Source: Roseburia sp.
Lineage (GTDB): Bacteria; Bacillota; Clostridia; Lachnospirales; Lachnospiraceae
Assembly: GCA_022771695.1 (NCBI GenBank)
Contig: JALEKJ010000018.1
Span: 1-32,761, forward strand
Direction: 5' to 3'
Length of the DNA stretch: 32,761 nucleotides
Under the pieces are notes generated by a model, which was not told the DNA's origin, did no database searches, and saw only the letters and a list, made by a program, of their open reading frames with translations. This document shows positions 26,455-32,761 of the stretch, piece after piece. Position 1 is the stretch's first letter, and each line of letters opens with the position of its first letter. A program made the translations under genes and the position numbers.

Positions 26455-27264
26455 TTATTTCACTGCTCCGGTGATACCTTCGGCAAAGCTCTTCTGTAAC
26501 AGGAAGAAAATGATTACGGTTGGCAATGTACAAAGCAATACAGCAACCATCAGCATACCATAATCTGTTACATATCCCTCTTTTAGGTTGGCAACCAGCA
26601 TCGGCATGGTCTTACTGCTATCGTTTGTCATAATAACCTTCGGCCACAGATAATTATTCCATGCATTCATAAATGTAATCGTCATTGCTGCCGCATACGT
26701 TGAGCGCATGGTCGGCACAAACATACGGAAGAATATCTGTAATTCATTCAATCCGTCAATTCTTGCCGCCTCAATAATATCATGTGGGAACGATCGTGCG
26801 CTCTGTCGAAACAGCATAATCATAAACGGTGTTGAAATCGTAGGAAGGATGAAACCTGCTGTCGTGTTCAAAAGTCCTGCTTTGGAGAACATCTGAAACA
26901 GAGGGATCATCGTCGCAACAAACGGAACCATCATTGCGAGCAGGATTACCGACATCGTAAAATCCTTTGCCTTATCATGATAAATTTCAAATCCATAACC
27001 TGCAAGTGAACAGATAAGCAAAGAAAGGATTGTCAGCATCAGGGCATATTTAAATGAATTCCACATACATCCCCATAAATCCTGCGCAGCAATCAGATTC
27101 TTAAGGTTCTCAAGAAAATGTGTTCCGGGAATCATTCTTCCCCTTGTTACATCTACGCTCGTATTTGTTGCCGCAATTACCATCCACACAAGCGGGAACA
27201 CAGAAAATAACGATACAATCGTCAAAAAGATATATTGTAATGCATTCGTCACTTTATTCGTCAC
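26455..27264 (-). CDS. Carbohydrate ABC transporter permease (MalG type)
   Basis: This is the second inner-membrane permease of the importer, with about 269 residues and six membrane helices. The cytoplasmic coupling motif is EAARIDGLNELQIFFRMFVP, the EAA loop that contacts the ATPase. The start is a GTG; I chose 27264 because AGGTG lies about 6 nt upstream, whereas the GTG at 27273 lies within that ribosome site. It overlaps the upstream permease gene by a few codons. No ATPase gene is present in the locus, so a shared MsmK-type ATPase elsewhere probably powers it, as is common in Firmicutes. Confidence 0.9.
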   Translation of the reverse strand: MTNKVTNALQYIFLTIVSLFSVFPLVWMVIAATNTSVDVTRGRMIPGTHFLENLKNLIAAQDLWGCMWNSFKYALMLTILSLLICSLAGYGFEIYHDKAKDFTMSVILLAMMVPFVATMIPLFQMFSKAGLLNTTAGFILPTISTPFMIMLFRQSARSFPHDIIEAARIDGLNELQIFFRMFVPTMRSTYAAAMTITFMNAWNNYLWPKVIMTNDSSKTMPMLVANLKEGYVTDYGMLMVAVLLCTLPTVIIFFLLQKSFAEGITGAVK

Positions 27265-28174
27265 GCTTATCACCTACTTTCATTTGGAAGAACGCCAATA
27301 CTGCCACCAGTACAAAAATCAAGAACGACATTGCTGCCGCATAACCAAAGTTCGGCACATACTTAAATGACATATTGTAAATGTAATGTGACATAGTAAT
27401 GGTCGTATTCGCAGGTCCGCCACCCGTTAAGTTTACAGATTCATCGAACAACTGTAAGGTACCATTCGTCGACATAATCGCTGTCAAAAGAATGGTCGGC
27501 TTCAACAGCGGAACCGTAATCTTGAAAAAGGTCTGAATCGGTGATGCACCATCAATCTTTGCCGCTTCATATACGGAATATTCAATATTTTGTAAGCCGG
27601 AAAGGTAGAATACCATATTGTATCCCGTCCAGCGCCATACCAATGCAATAATGATGATAATTCTTGCGCTGGTCGGCTGCGTCAGGAAACTGTATCCGGT
27701 ATTTAAAATTCCAAGCTTGATTAATACGGTATTCACAAGTCCGTCTACTGCAAACAAGGAGCGGAAGATGGTTGCATAAGAAACCAACGATGTCGCACAT
27801 GGCAGGAAAATCATCGTCCGAAACAGTCCTTTAAACTTCAAATCCTTTTTATTTAAGATAGATGCTAAGATTAATGCCAAAATTAACATAATCGGCACCT
27901 GAATAATCAAATATAAAAATGTGTTCTTTAAGGATTGCATAAATACTGCATCCTGAAACATTCGGGTGTAATTGAACAATCCTGCCCATTCCAGTTTTGC
28001 GCCCACACCCTTTTTAAAAGATAACAATAACGCCTGCACCATCGGTACAAAGCTCATAATTGCAATCATAATCGTAGCCGGTGCCAAGAATATCCAGCCC
28101 GTGAGATTATGTCGCTTACTCATTGACATTTTACGTCTTTTTTTCTCGCCCGTAACATTTTCCACTTTATCCAC
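27254..28174 (-). CDS. Carbohydrate ABC transporter permease (MalF type)
   Basis: This 306-residue permease has six membrane helices: a basic cytoplasmic start (KKRRKMSMSKRH), the first helix GWIFLAPATIMIAIMSF, and the EAA loop EAAKIDGASPIQTFFKITVP before the last two helices. It pairs with the MalG-type protein to import the disaccharide delivered by the lipoprotein. The start codon is GTG at 28174, with GGGGG about 8 nt upstream. It is the first gene after the intergenic hairpin behind the binding-protein gene. Confidence 0.91.
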   Translation of the reverse strand: MDKVENVTGEKKRRKMSMSKRHNLTGWIFLAPATIMIAIMSFVPMVQALLLSFKKGVGAKLEWAGLFNYTRMFQDAVFMQSLKNTFLYLIIQVPIMLILALILASILNKKDLKFKGLFRTMIFLPCATSLVSYATIFRSLFAVDGLVNTVLIKLGILNTGYSFLTQPTSARIIIIIALVWRWTGYNMVFYLSGLQNIEYSVYEAAKIDGASPIQTFFKITVPLLKPTILLTAIMSTNGTLQLFDESVNLTGGGPANTTITMSHYIYNMSFKYVPNFGYAAAMSFLIFVLVAVLAFFQMKVGDKRDE

Positions 28175-28227
28175 GTAAACGCCCCCTTTTTCCTCCCAAA
28201 TCCACGCCCACTTTTTCTAAAACAGAT

Positions 28228-28259
28228 AAGGGGCTTGGAAAAAATGTTTCAAGCCCCTT
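28228..28259 (-). terminator. Hairpin between binding-protein and permease genes
   Basis: AAGGGGCTTG and CAAGCCCCTT are perfect 10-bp arms, extended by AAA/TTT pairing inside the loop. There is no clean T-tract directly after it on the minus strand (TATCTG). It probably stabilises the 3' end of the binding-protein mRNA or partly terminates, so that binding protein exceeds permease. Confidence 0.65.
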
Positions 28260-28329
28260 TTTATATATTCGTCATGCACCACACTCGATTCCGGGTCTTG
28301 CCCTTCATCTCGTGCGCGGACATTCGTGA

Positions 28330-29685
28330 CTACTGTGCCATCTGGAACTCTACTGTATCCTGTGCTGTCTGAAGTTCTGCATCAATGTCAGATCCTGCTA
28401 CAACGTTTGTAATCGCTGTTGCGATGGCATCTCTTGCCTCATAGTAGTATACACCTGTGTTGTTAGAAGGTATCTTTGTAGAGAACTCTACAATCTTAGC
28501 AAATACAGGCTCTCCGCCGAAGAACTCAGACGGCTGATTATATACATCACTATCGCCTGCCGGTGCATAAGTTGCAAGTGCTCCGGAGGATGGTAAAATT
28601 GTCTCGTAGAACTCTACGCTTCCTGCAAATGTGCTTGCAAGGAAATCGTATGCAAGTTCCGGATTCTGGCAATTCGCAGTTACTGCCCAGCTGGAACCGC
28701 CATTGTTAGAGTAGTTGGTTGCTCCGTCTACACCTACTAAGGATGGCATGTTTGTAATTGCCCATTTGCCGGACTGATCTTCTGCTGTCTGAATAGAAGC
28801 CATAATCCAGCATCCGTTAATGGTACCTGCAACTGTCTCACTTGTGATACTTCCAACATACTGATCCCAGTCATTTACCTCAATCAATACGCCGGATGTC
28901 TTTAACGCTGCGTAGGTTTCCATAATCTTAACCAATACATCGTTTCCAACCATGTTCGGGTTACCATCTGCATCGAAAAGAGAAGCGCCGGCAGACTGAA
29001 GCATCATCATGATAACATCAGACTCACCTGCCTGGCAGGAAAGTAATGGCTTGCCTGTCTTATCAAGCACATCTTTACCAATCTCAATGTATCTGTCCCA
29101 ATCAATATCCGTCAAATCATCTACTGTGTAGCCTGCCTGCTCTAAGATATCGGTACGATAGCAAGCAATAACTGCACCGTTATCAAACGGAACGCCGTAA
29201 TTTTTGCCCTCAACCGTAGAGTATGCAACTTTACCGGCTGCAAACTGGCTGTAATCGATACCGGATGACGTCAAATCCAAAAATGCGTCTGGATAACTGA
29301 TAACATTCTTCTGGAATGCATTATCCTGCATAAGGATAATGTCAGGTAATGTACTTAAGTCGCCGGAAGTAGCTGCTGTTGTTAATTTTGTCTGAACATC
29401 CTGCCAAGGAGTCTCAACAACCTCTAACTCGAAATCCGGATGTGTCTGCTGGTATACCTTACCAGCCTCTTCCATTGAATAAATATTAAATGCCGGATCC
29501 CAGCACCATACCGTCAATTTCTCCCCGGAAGCTGTTTCGCCGCCGGCTGCCTCTGTACCGGTCGTACCGGCTGTACCGCCAGTCTCGCCGCCACCGCTCT
29601 GTCCTTCATCGGAACCGCCGCAGCCTGCCAAAAGAGAAGCTGCCATACTTGCTACAAGCATCAGTGATAAAACTTTTTTCTTCAT
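28330..29685 (-). CDS. Sugar-binding lipoprotein of an ABC importer
   Basis: This family-1 extracellular solute-binding protein has 451 residues. A lipoprotein signal (KKKVLSLMLVASMAASLLAGC) with lipobox LLAGC leads to a Gly/Thr/Glu-rich linker and then the two-lobed binding domain (LTVWCWDPAFNIYSMEEAG; later SNNGGSSWAVTANC, a typical ligand-site block). The ATG at 29685 is chosen because GGAGG lies 8 nt upstream and the signal peptide then begins MKKK. It should capture lacto-N-biose or galacto-N-biose outside the cell. It is the first gene after the divergent-looking regulatory region behind the AraC gene, and its -35 is weak, which fits activator control. Confidence 0.93.
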   Translation of the reverse strand: MKKKVLSLMLVASMAASLLAGCGGSDEGQSGGGETGGTAGTTGTEAAGGETASGEKLTVWCWDPAFNIYSMEEAGKVYQQTHPDFELEVVETPWQDVQTKLTTAATSGDLSTLPDIILMQDNAFQKNVISYPDAFLDLTSSGIDYSQFAAGKVAYSTVEGKNYGVPFDNGAVIACYRTDILEQAGYTVDDLTDIDWDRYIEIGKDVLDKTGKPLLSCQAGESDVIMMMLQSAGASLFDADGNPNMVGNDVLVKIMETYAALKTSGVLIEVNDWDQYVGSITSETVAGTINGCWIMASIQTAEDQSGKWAITNMPSLVGVDGATNYSNNGGSSWAVTANCQNPELAYDFLASTFAGSVEFYETILPSSGALATYAPAGDSDVYNQPSEFFGGEPVFAKIVEFSTKIPSNNTGVYYYEARDAIATAITNVVAGSDIDAELQTAQDTVEFQMAQ

Positions 29686-29780
29686 GTACATATCCTCCCA
29701 AATACATTTTTTATCCAACCGAGAAAACTTTTTCGTCGTTTTGCACTACAAAACTTCGTTTTCCCCTTGAATATGTATTA

Positions 29781-29809
29781 ATTATACCAAGACCAGCGCT
29801 ATATAGTTT
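29781..29809 (-). promoter_or_regulatory. Probable activator-dependent promoter of the sugar-importer operon
   Basis: TATAAT (29786-29781) is a perfect -10. The -35 position 17 nt upstream reads AAACTA, far from consensus. That pattern fits a promoter that needs the upstream AraC protein. CTTTTTCGTC occurs at 29811-29820 directly upstream and again at 29728-29737. Confidence 0.5.
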
Positions 29810-29843
29810 GCTTTTTCGTCATTAAATTGCGCATATTCAACCA

Positions 29844-29888
29844 AAAATGACGACTTGAATCGTTTTTACGCATTCTAGTCGTCATTTT
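29844..29888 (-). terminator. Terminator (or operator) after the AraC gene
   Basis: AAAATGACGACT and AGTCGTCATTTT are perfect 12-bp arms around 21 nt, with further GAAT/ATTC pairing inside. On the minus strand the stem is followed by TTTTGG. It lies 9 nt after the AraC-gene stop. Its CGTCATT core also recurs at 29817-29823, so an operator role is possible. Confidence 0.6.
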
Positions 29889-29896
29889 GACCATTT

Positions 29897-30832
29897 TTAC
29901 CAGCCTTTCAGTGCCGAAATTTGATAATTTGATAATCTATCCTCATAATTTTCCGGATGTTTCTTCCACTGATAAGGTGATGTCCCCAATATTTTCTTAA
30001 AATCTCTGTTAAAAGTAGAAACTGTCCCGAATCCTGATTTTACTGCAATATCCTTCATACTGTCGCAGGAATTCTTCATCATTTTACAGGCATTCTGTAC
30101 ACGTATCATATTGATATAATCGACCGGCTTCATATTGGTCGCCGCACCGAATACCCGTCTGAAATTGGTTTCACTCATATTACAGATTTTTGCAAGCTCT
30201 TCTATCTTAATCGGATACATATACTGCCGCTCAATATAGTAGAGAGCTGACAATATCTGTTCTCCCCCGGCTCCGAGTTCCTTCATTTCTGCATTTGTGC
30301 GTTTTGGGTTCAGCCTTGCAATCAAAAGTGTCAACGCCGCAAGCTGTGCGCGCGTACATTCCCGGTAAAATTCCTTTTTCTCTTTTTGCAACTTCAATAT
30401 CGTACACATGATATCCCGCATCTCTGCGGCTTCCTCTGCTTCCATCAAAAATGCACTCCGGCTCACGCGCTGTAACATCTGCGTCCGAAGCGCCTGATTA
30501 TTGGGATATGCCTCCTGCAGTACATACTCCGGTTCAAAGAAAATGTACTCCCAGTAACTGATGGTACCATTCGCACTGTTCGTCGTATGTGGATAATTAT
30601 GCGGGATAACCGACAACATTCCCGGATGATACGGAATTTCCCGCTCATCGAGTATCATTACCCCTTCTCCATCATGACAGATGCCAATCTCCATCAAATT
30701 ATGAAAATGAAGCGTCTCTATCCCTTCTCCATAGACACGTTTCCACTCATCGCCATACAATGCCAGAACACCTTCATCGCGCGGCGTCTCGTAAAAACGG
30801 AATTCCATCCGTCCTCTTTTCTTTCTTCCCAT
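29897..30832 (-). CDS. AraC-family transcriptional regulator of the lacto-N-biose locus
   Basis: About 311 residues from the ATG at 30832 (GGGGG 4 nt upstream); the ATG at 30808 with AGAGG is a close alternative. An N-terminal cupin-like sensing domain (HFHNLMEIGICHDGEG, PHNYPHTT) is followed by two helix-turn-helix motifs at the C-terminus: IKIEELAKICNMSETNFRRVF and MKDIAVKSGFGTVSTFNRDF, ending in the family block LGTSPYQWKK. It probably activates the downstream importer and phosphorolysis genes when the sugar or a derivative binds. It lies directly upstream in the same direction, separated by a hairpin. Confidence 0.92.
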   Translation of the reverse strand: MGRKKRGRMEFRFYETPRDEGVLALYGDEWKRVYGEGIETLHFHNLMEIGICHDGEGVMILDEREIPYHPGMLSVIPHNYPHTTNSANGTISYWEYIFFEPEYVLQEAYPNNQALRTQMLQRVSRSAFLMEAEEAAEMRDIMCTILKLQKEKKEFYRECTRAQLAALTLLIARLNPKRTNAEMKELGAGGEQILSALYYIERQYMYPIKIEELAKICNMSETNFRRVFGAATNMKPVDYINMIRVQNACKMMKNSCDSMKDIAVKSGFGTVSTFNRDFKKILGTSPYQWKKHPENYEDRLSNYQISALKGW

Positions 30833-30887
30833 AGTTCCCCCACACGTCGCATACATGACTCACGTCACGCTGTTTCTTACTACTATT

Positions 30888-30917
30888 ATCTAAACAGAAC
30901 CATGGGAAGATTGTCAA
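30888..30917 (-). promoter_or_regulatory. Sigma-A promoter of the AraC gene
   Basis: TTGACA (30917-30912), an 18-nt spacer and TTAGAT (30893-30888) on the minus strand. It begins 5 nt after the dpaB stop codon. Confidence 0.65.
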
Positions 30918-30921
30918 TAGC

Positions 30922-31503
30922 TTATTGCTGAATGACAGGTTGAATCTGTTTACCGCTCATTGCTGCCTCAATCGTATCCGGCAGAAGCTCCATCTTCGCA
31001 ATCATCGAATTCGGTTTGCTCTTGCAGTTGTCCTGTCCAAACGGAACAAAATAAATGTTCTTCATATTCATGAGCATACCGATATTTTTGAAACTTGCTC
31101 CGAGTGCATCATTTGTGGATATTGCGATGACAAGCGGTTTTCCGTTTCTCATATGCGCCTTGGTCGCCATAAGCACCGGCGTATCCGTAATACCGTTGCA
31201 AAGCTTTGCCGCCGTATTTCCGGTACACGGTGCAATTACCATGATATCTAGAAAGTTATTCGGTCCAATCGGCTCTGCTGCACAGATAGTCCTGATACCC
31301 TCATTACCCGTGATTTCGCAGATGCCGTCCACATACTCCCTTGCGCTGCCAAAACGCGTGTCGCAGGTCTGCGCATTAAAAGAAAAAATCGGTATCACAT
31401 TTGCCCCCATATCGCACAGCCGTTGTATTTCCTTTCTCGTCTTCGCAAAGGTACAGAAGGATCCGGTGATTCCCAATCCTATATTATAATTTGAAAAGTC
31501 CAT
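30922..31503 (-). CDS. dpaB: Dipicolinate synthase subunit B (SpoVFB)
   Basis: This 193-residue flavoprotein-fold protein has LGITGSFCTFAKTRKEIQRL at the start, then the central PIGPNNFLDIMVIAPCTGNTAAKL and TKAHMRNGKPLVIAISTNDALG blocks typical of DpaB. With DpaA it makes pyridine-2,6-dicarboxylate for the spore core in the mother cell. The ATG overlaps the dpaA stop by one base (TAATG), with AGGAGGG 9 nt upstream, so the two are translationally coupled. No spore gene besides dpaA is in the window. Confidence 0.93.
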   Translation of the reverse strand: MDFSNYNIGLGITGSFCTFAKTRKEIQRLCDMGANVIPIFSFNAQTCDTRFGSAREYVDGICEITGNEGIRTICAAEPIGPNNFLDIMVIAPCTGNTAAKLCNGITDTPVLMATKAHMRNGKPLVIAISTNDALGASFKNIGMLMNMKNIYFVPFGQDNCKSKPNSMIAKMELLPDTIEAAMSGKQIQPVIQQ

Positions 31504-32345
31504 TATTCCATTCCCTCCTGAAGCACAAACCGATCAATCGCTCTTCCGAGAATATATGCGCTTTCTTTTGGAGCATATTTTCCCGGAATGCTAAGCACCA
31601 GGTCCGCACGAATTCCACATTCCTTTGCACATGCAAAATCTGTTCCGCCCGGTTTAGAGGCGATATCCAAAATATATGCATCCCTCGGCAGTTCTTGGAT
31701 AATTGCCCGCGTCACAACCGGTGCCGGGACGGTGTTTACCAGCATCGCTGCTCCCATTGCTTCTTCCGGGCCAAATGCAAAGTCCACCGCATAGAACCCA
31801 TCCTTTTTCGCCGCCTTGCGCACTTCTCTTCGTCTGGCAAGCACAGTCACCCGCGCACCTAGTGCCGCAAGCCGCTCTGCGATTGCCTTTCCGCAGCATC
31901 CATAGCCTGTCACGATTATTTTTGCCTCATCAATATTATACGGACTCTTATTCACCAGTTCTGCGATAACGCCCTCTGCCGTCGCCACAGCGTTTTCCTC
32001 TGTCACAATCTCATCCTCCATAAAATCGAGATAGTGTATGTCTCTTCGCTTTAAAAGTTCTACCTGTTCTCCGGAAAAGCAGCCTCCAAGCACCAGCGTA
32101 CCGTTCACCAGATTTTTATTTAATATATCATTCAACATATCCTGCTCTGCAATTTTTGATACCGGTATCGGAAGTATCAACATGTCTGCCTCGACCAGAA
32201 ATGCTTTCAGCTTTTCCAGTTGTTCTTTGACCGTCTCACTGTTTCTGATATCCAGGCAGCGCACATTGATTCCTTTCTTGGTCAGTATTTCCGCCAGATA
32301 TACCTGGCGCATATCGCTAATAAAAAGTATTGTCTGTCTGTTCAT
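31503..32345 (-). CDS. dpaA: Dipicolinate synthase subunit A (SpoVFA)
   Basis: This 280-residue protein has an N-terminal dipicolinate-synthase domain (ILFISDMRQVYLAEILTKKG, DMLILPIPVSK) and a Rossmann NAD(P) domain (IIVTGYGCCGKAIAERLAALG, about 135-155), then the conserved ILDIASKPGGTDF. It converts a dihydrodipicolinate-pathway intermediate to dipicolinate, the reducing partner of DpaB. The ATG at 32345 is chosen because AAGGGAG stands 9 nt before it; the ATG at 32372 lies within the predicted sigma-K -10. It leads the dpaA-dpaB pair. Confidence 0.94.
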   Translation of the reverse strand: MNRQTILFISDMRQVYLAEILTKKGINVRCLDIRNSETVKEQLEKLKAFLVEADMLILPIPVSKIAEQDMLNDILNKNLVNGTLVLGGCFSGEQVELLKRRDIHYLDFMEDEIVTEENAVATAEGVIAELVNKSPYNIDEAKIIVTGYGCCGKAIAERLAALGARVTVLARRREVRKAAKKDGFYAVDFAFGPEEAMGAAMLVNTVPAPVVTRAIIQELPRDAYILDIASKPGGTDFACAKECGIRADLVLSIPGKYAPKESAYILGRAIDRFVLQEGME

Positions 32346-32366
32346 AAGATTACGCTCCCTTCCATT

Positions 32367-32393
32367 TATCATATGAAAGAAATGCTCTATGGT
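32367..32393 (-). promoter_or_regulatory. Sigma-K-like promoter of dpaAB
   Basis: On the minus strand, AC (32393-32392), a 16-nt spacer and CATATGATA (32375-32367) match the late mother-cell consensus AC-N16-CATANNNTA exactly. The predicted start is only about 15 nt before the dpaA ATG, which is short but leaves most of the ribosome site. In B. subtilis spoVF is in the sigma-K regulon. Confidence 0.6.
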
Positions 32394-32522
32394 TCATCCT
32401 ATACAACTTTGATTCCTTTTTTTCATAGTTACATATCTTTTTGCAATTTTCTGTTTTTTTTATCGTTTTAATTCAATTTTCTCATACTTTATAATTATTT
32501 TTAAAAAATTTAAAATTTATGC

Positions 32523-32551
32523 TTGACTTTTTCTTTTTTATCAGATACAAT
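32523..32551 (+). promoter_or_regulatory. Strong sigma-A promoter firing toward the right edge
   Basis: TTGACT (32523-32528), a 17-nt spacer and TACAAT (32546-32551), preceded by A/T tracts at 32490-32520 that could act as an UP element. It reads into a leader of at least 140 nt. Confidence 0.8.
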
Positions 32552-32761
32552 GAACTTACAAAAAACAAGAGAGAATAAATCAAAAAAATACGATTGAAGA
32601 AAAGCAATCAGAAAGGAAGGTACAGACCACCAGAAAGATAACGATTTACCTCAAACAATATTAAGAAAAGGAAGGTACGGACCACCGAAAACGTAAATGC
32701 ATTCGATTTTTCATTCAACCGAAGAAGAAAACGTGACACTCCAAATAATGGAAACAGAAAT
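32552..32761 (+). other. Long leader region with two near-identical 20-nt motifs; gene beyond edge not resolved
   Basis: No convincing gene lies in these 210 nt. An ATG at 32697 opens a frame that runs to the edge (at least 21 codons, starting MHSIFHSTEEEN), but it has no ribosome site at the normal distance. The A-rich leader holds the repeat pair listed separately. The region may be the 5' leader of a gene outside the window or a small RNA. Confidence 0.45.
32612..32690 (+). repeat. Direct repeat pair AAAGGAAGGTACRGACCACC, 55 nt apart
   Basis: Copy 1 (32612-32631) and copy 2 (32667-32686) differ at one base (A or G) over 20 nt, and GAAA follows near each. Each can form a small GGT-loop-ACC hairpin next to AAGGAA. 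Both lie in the leader of the strong promoter at 32523. Confidence 0.75.

Noticed and set aside
29844-29888. Mobile-element terminal repeat
   Set aside because: The 12-bp arms face each other over 21 nt right after the AraC stop codon, which fits a terminator or operator better than element ends; no transposase is nearby.
1-32761. CRISPR arrays, tRNA or rRNA genes
   Set aside because: No regularly spaced repeats of 25-37 nt, no cloverleaf-like sequences and no conserved rRNA stretches were seen. The only direct-repeat pair of note (32612-32690) has just two copies.

Overview
The window looks like a chromosomal segment from a member of the Lachnospiraceae (class Clostridia), probably a motile, spore-forming gut anaerobe near Roseburia or Agathobacter. 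The assignment rests on gene content, not on any search. The window has the order mbl-flhO-flhP-flgJ, a dipicolinate synthase pair with a sigma-K-like promoter, Gram-positive LexA and sigma-A signals, AGGAGG-type ribosome sites, and a lacto-N-biose/galacto-N-biose locus of the kind found in mucin and milk-glycan users. Nearly all genes lie on the minus strand. No rRNA, tRNA or CRISPR array is visible.

Left part (1-4.4 kb): the tail of an integrase-type transposase, then a plus-strand HD-GYP-like protein whose metal-binding residues are lost, a bidirectional terminator, a MalY/PatB-type C-S lyase, and a membrane-anchored GH25 lysozyme-like protein with two SH3 repeats. From 4.4 to 7.6 kb there is a compact five-gene operon: two ABC ATPases and two small membrane proteins around a YtrA-type GntR regulator. 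A perfect palindrome sits on the -10 of its only clear promoter.

Middle (7.6-23.2 kb): mostly housekeeping genes. They are recD2, a flagellar rod operon downstream of mbl (mbl-flhO-flhP-flgJ, with a sigma-D-like promoter overlapping the mbl stop codon), uvrB-uvrA behind a promoter overlapped by a LexA box, an FprA-type flavodiiron protein, secA, and a divergent small TSCPD-domain gene.

Right part (23.2-30.9 kb): a catabolic locus read leftward. An AraC regulator is followed by a sugar-binding lipoprotein, two ABC permeases, an N-acetylhexosamine 1-kinase (NahK) and a GH112 phosphorylase (LnpA). The disaccharide would be imported intact, split by phosphate into Gal-1-P and a HexNAc, and the HexNAc phosphorylated by NahK. 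The NahK appears to lack roughly 40 residues in its N-lobe, and no galT/galE partner is present in the window.

The right end (30.9-32.8 kb) holds dpaB and dpaA, and then a strong sigma-A promoter firing rightward into a leader with two near-identical 20-nt motifs 55 nt apart. The gene it serves lies mostly or wholly beyond the window. The items most worth a second look are this repeated leader, the shortened NahK, the catalytically degenerate HD-GYP protein, and the dual-ABC/GntR operon. I did not find a gene set that is clearly a wholly new system.
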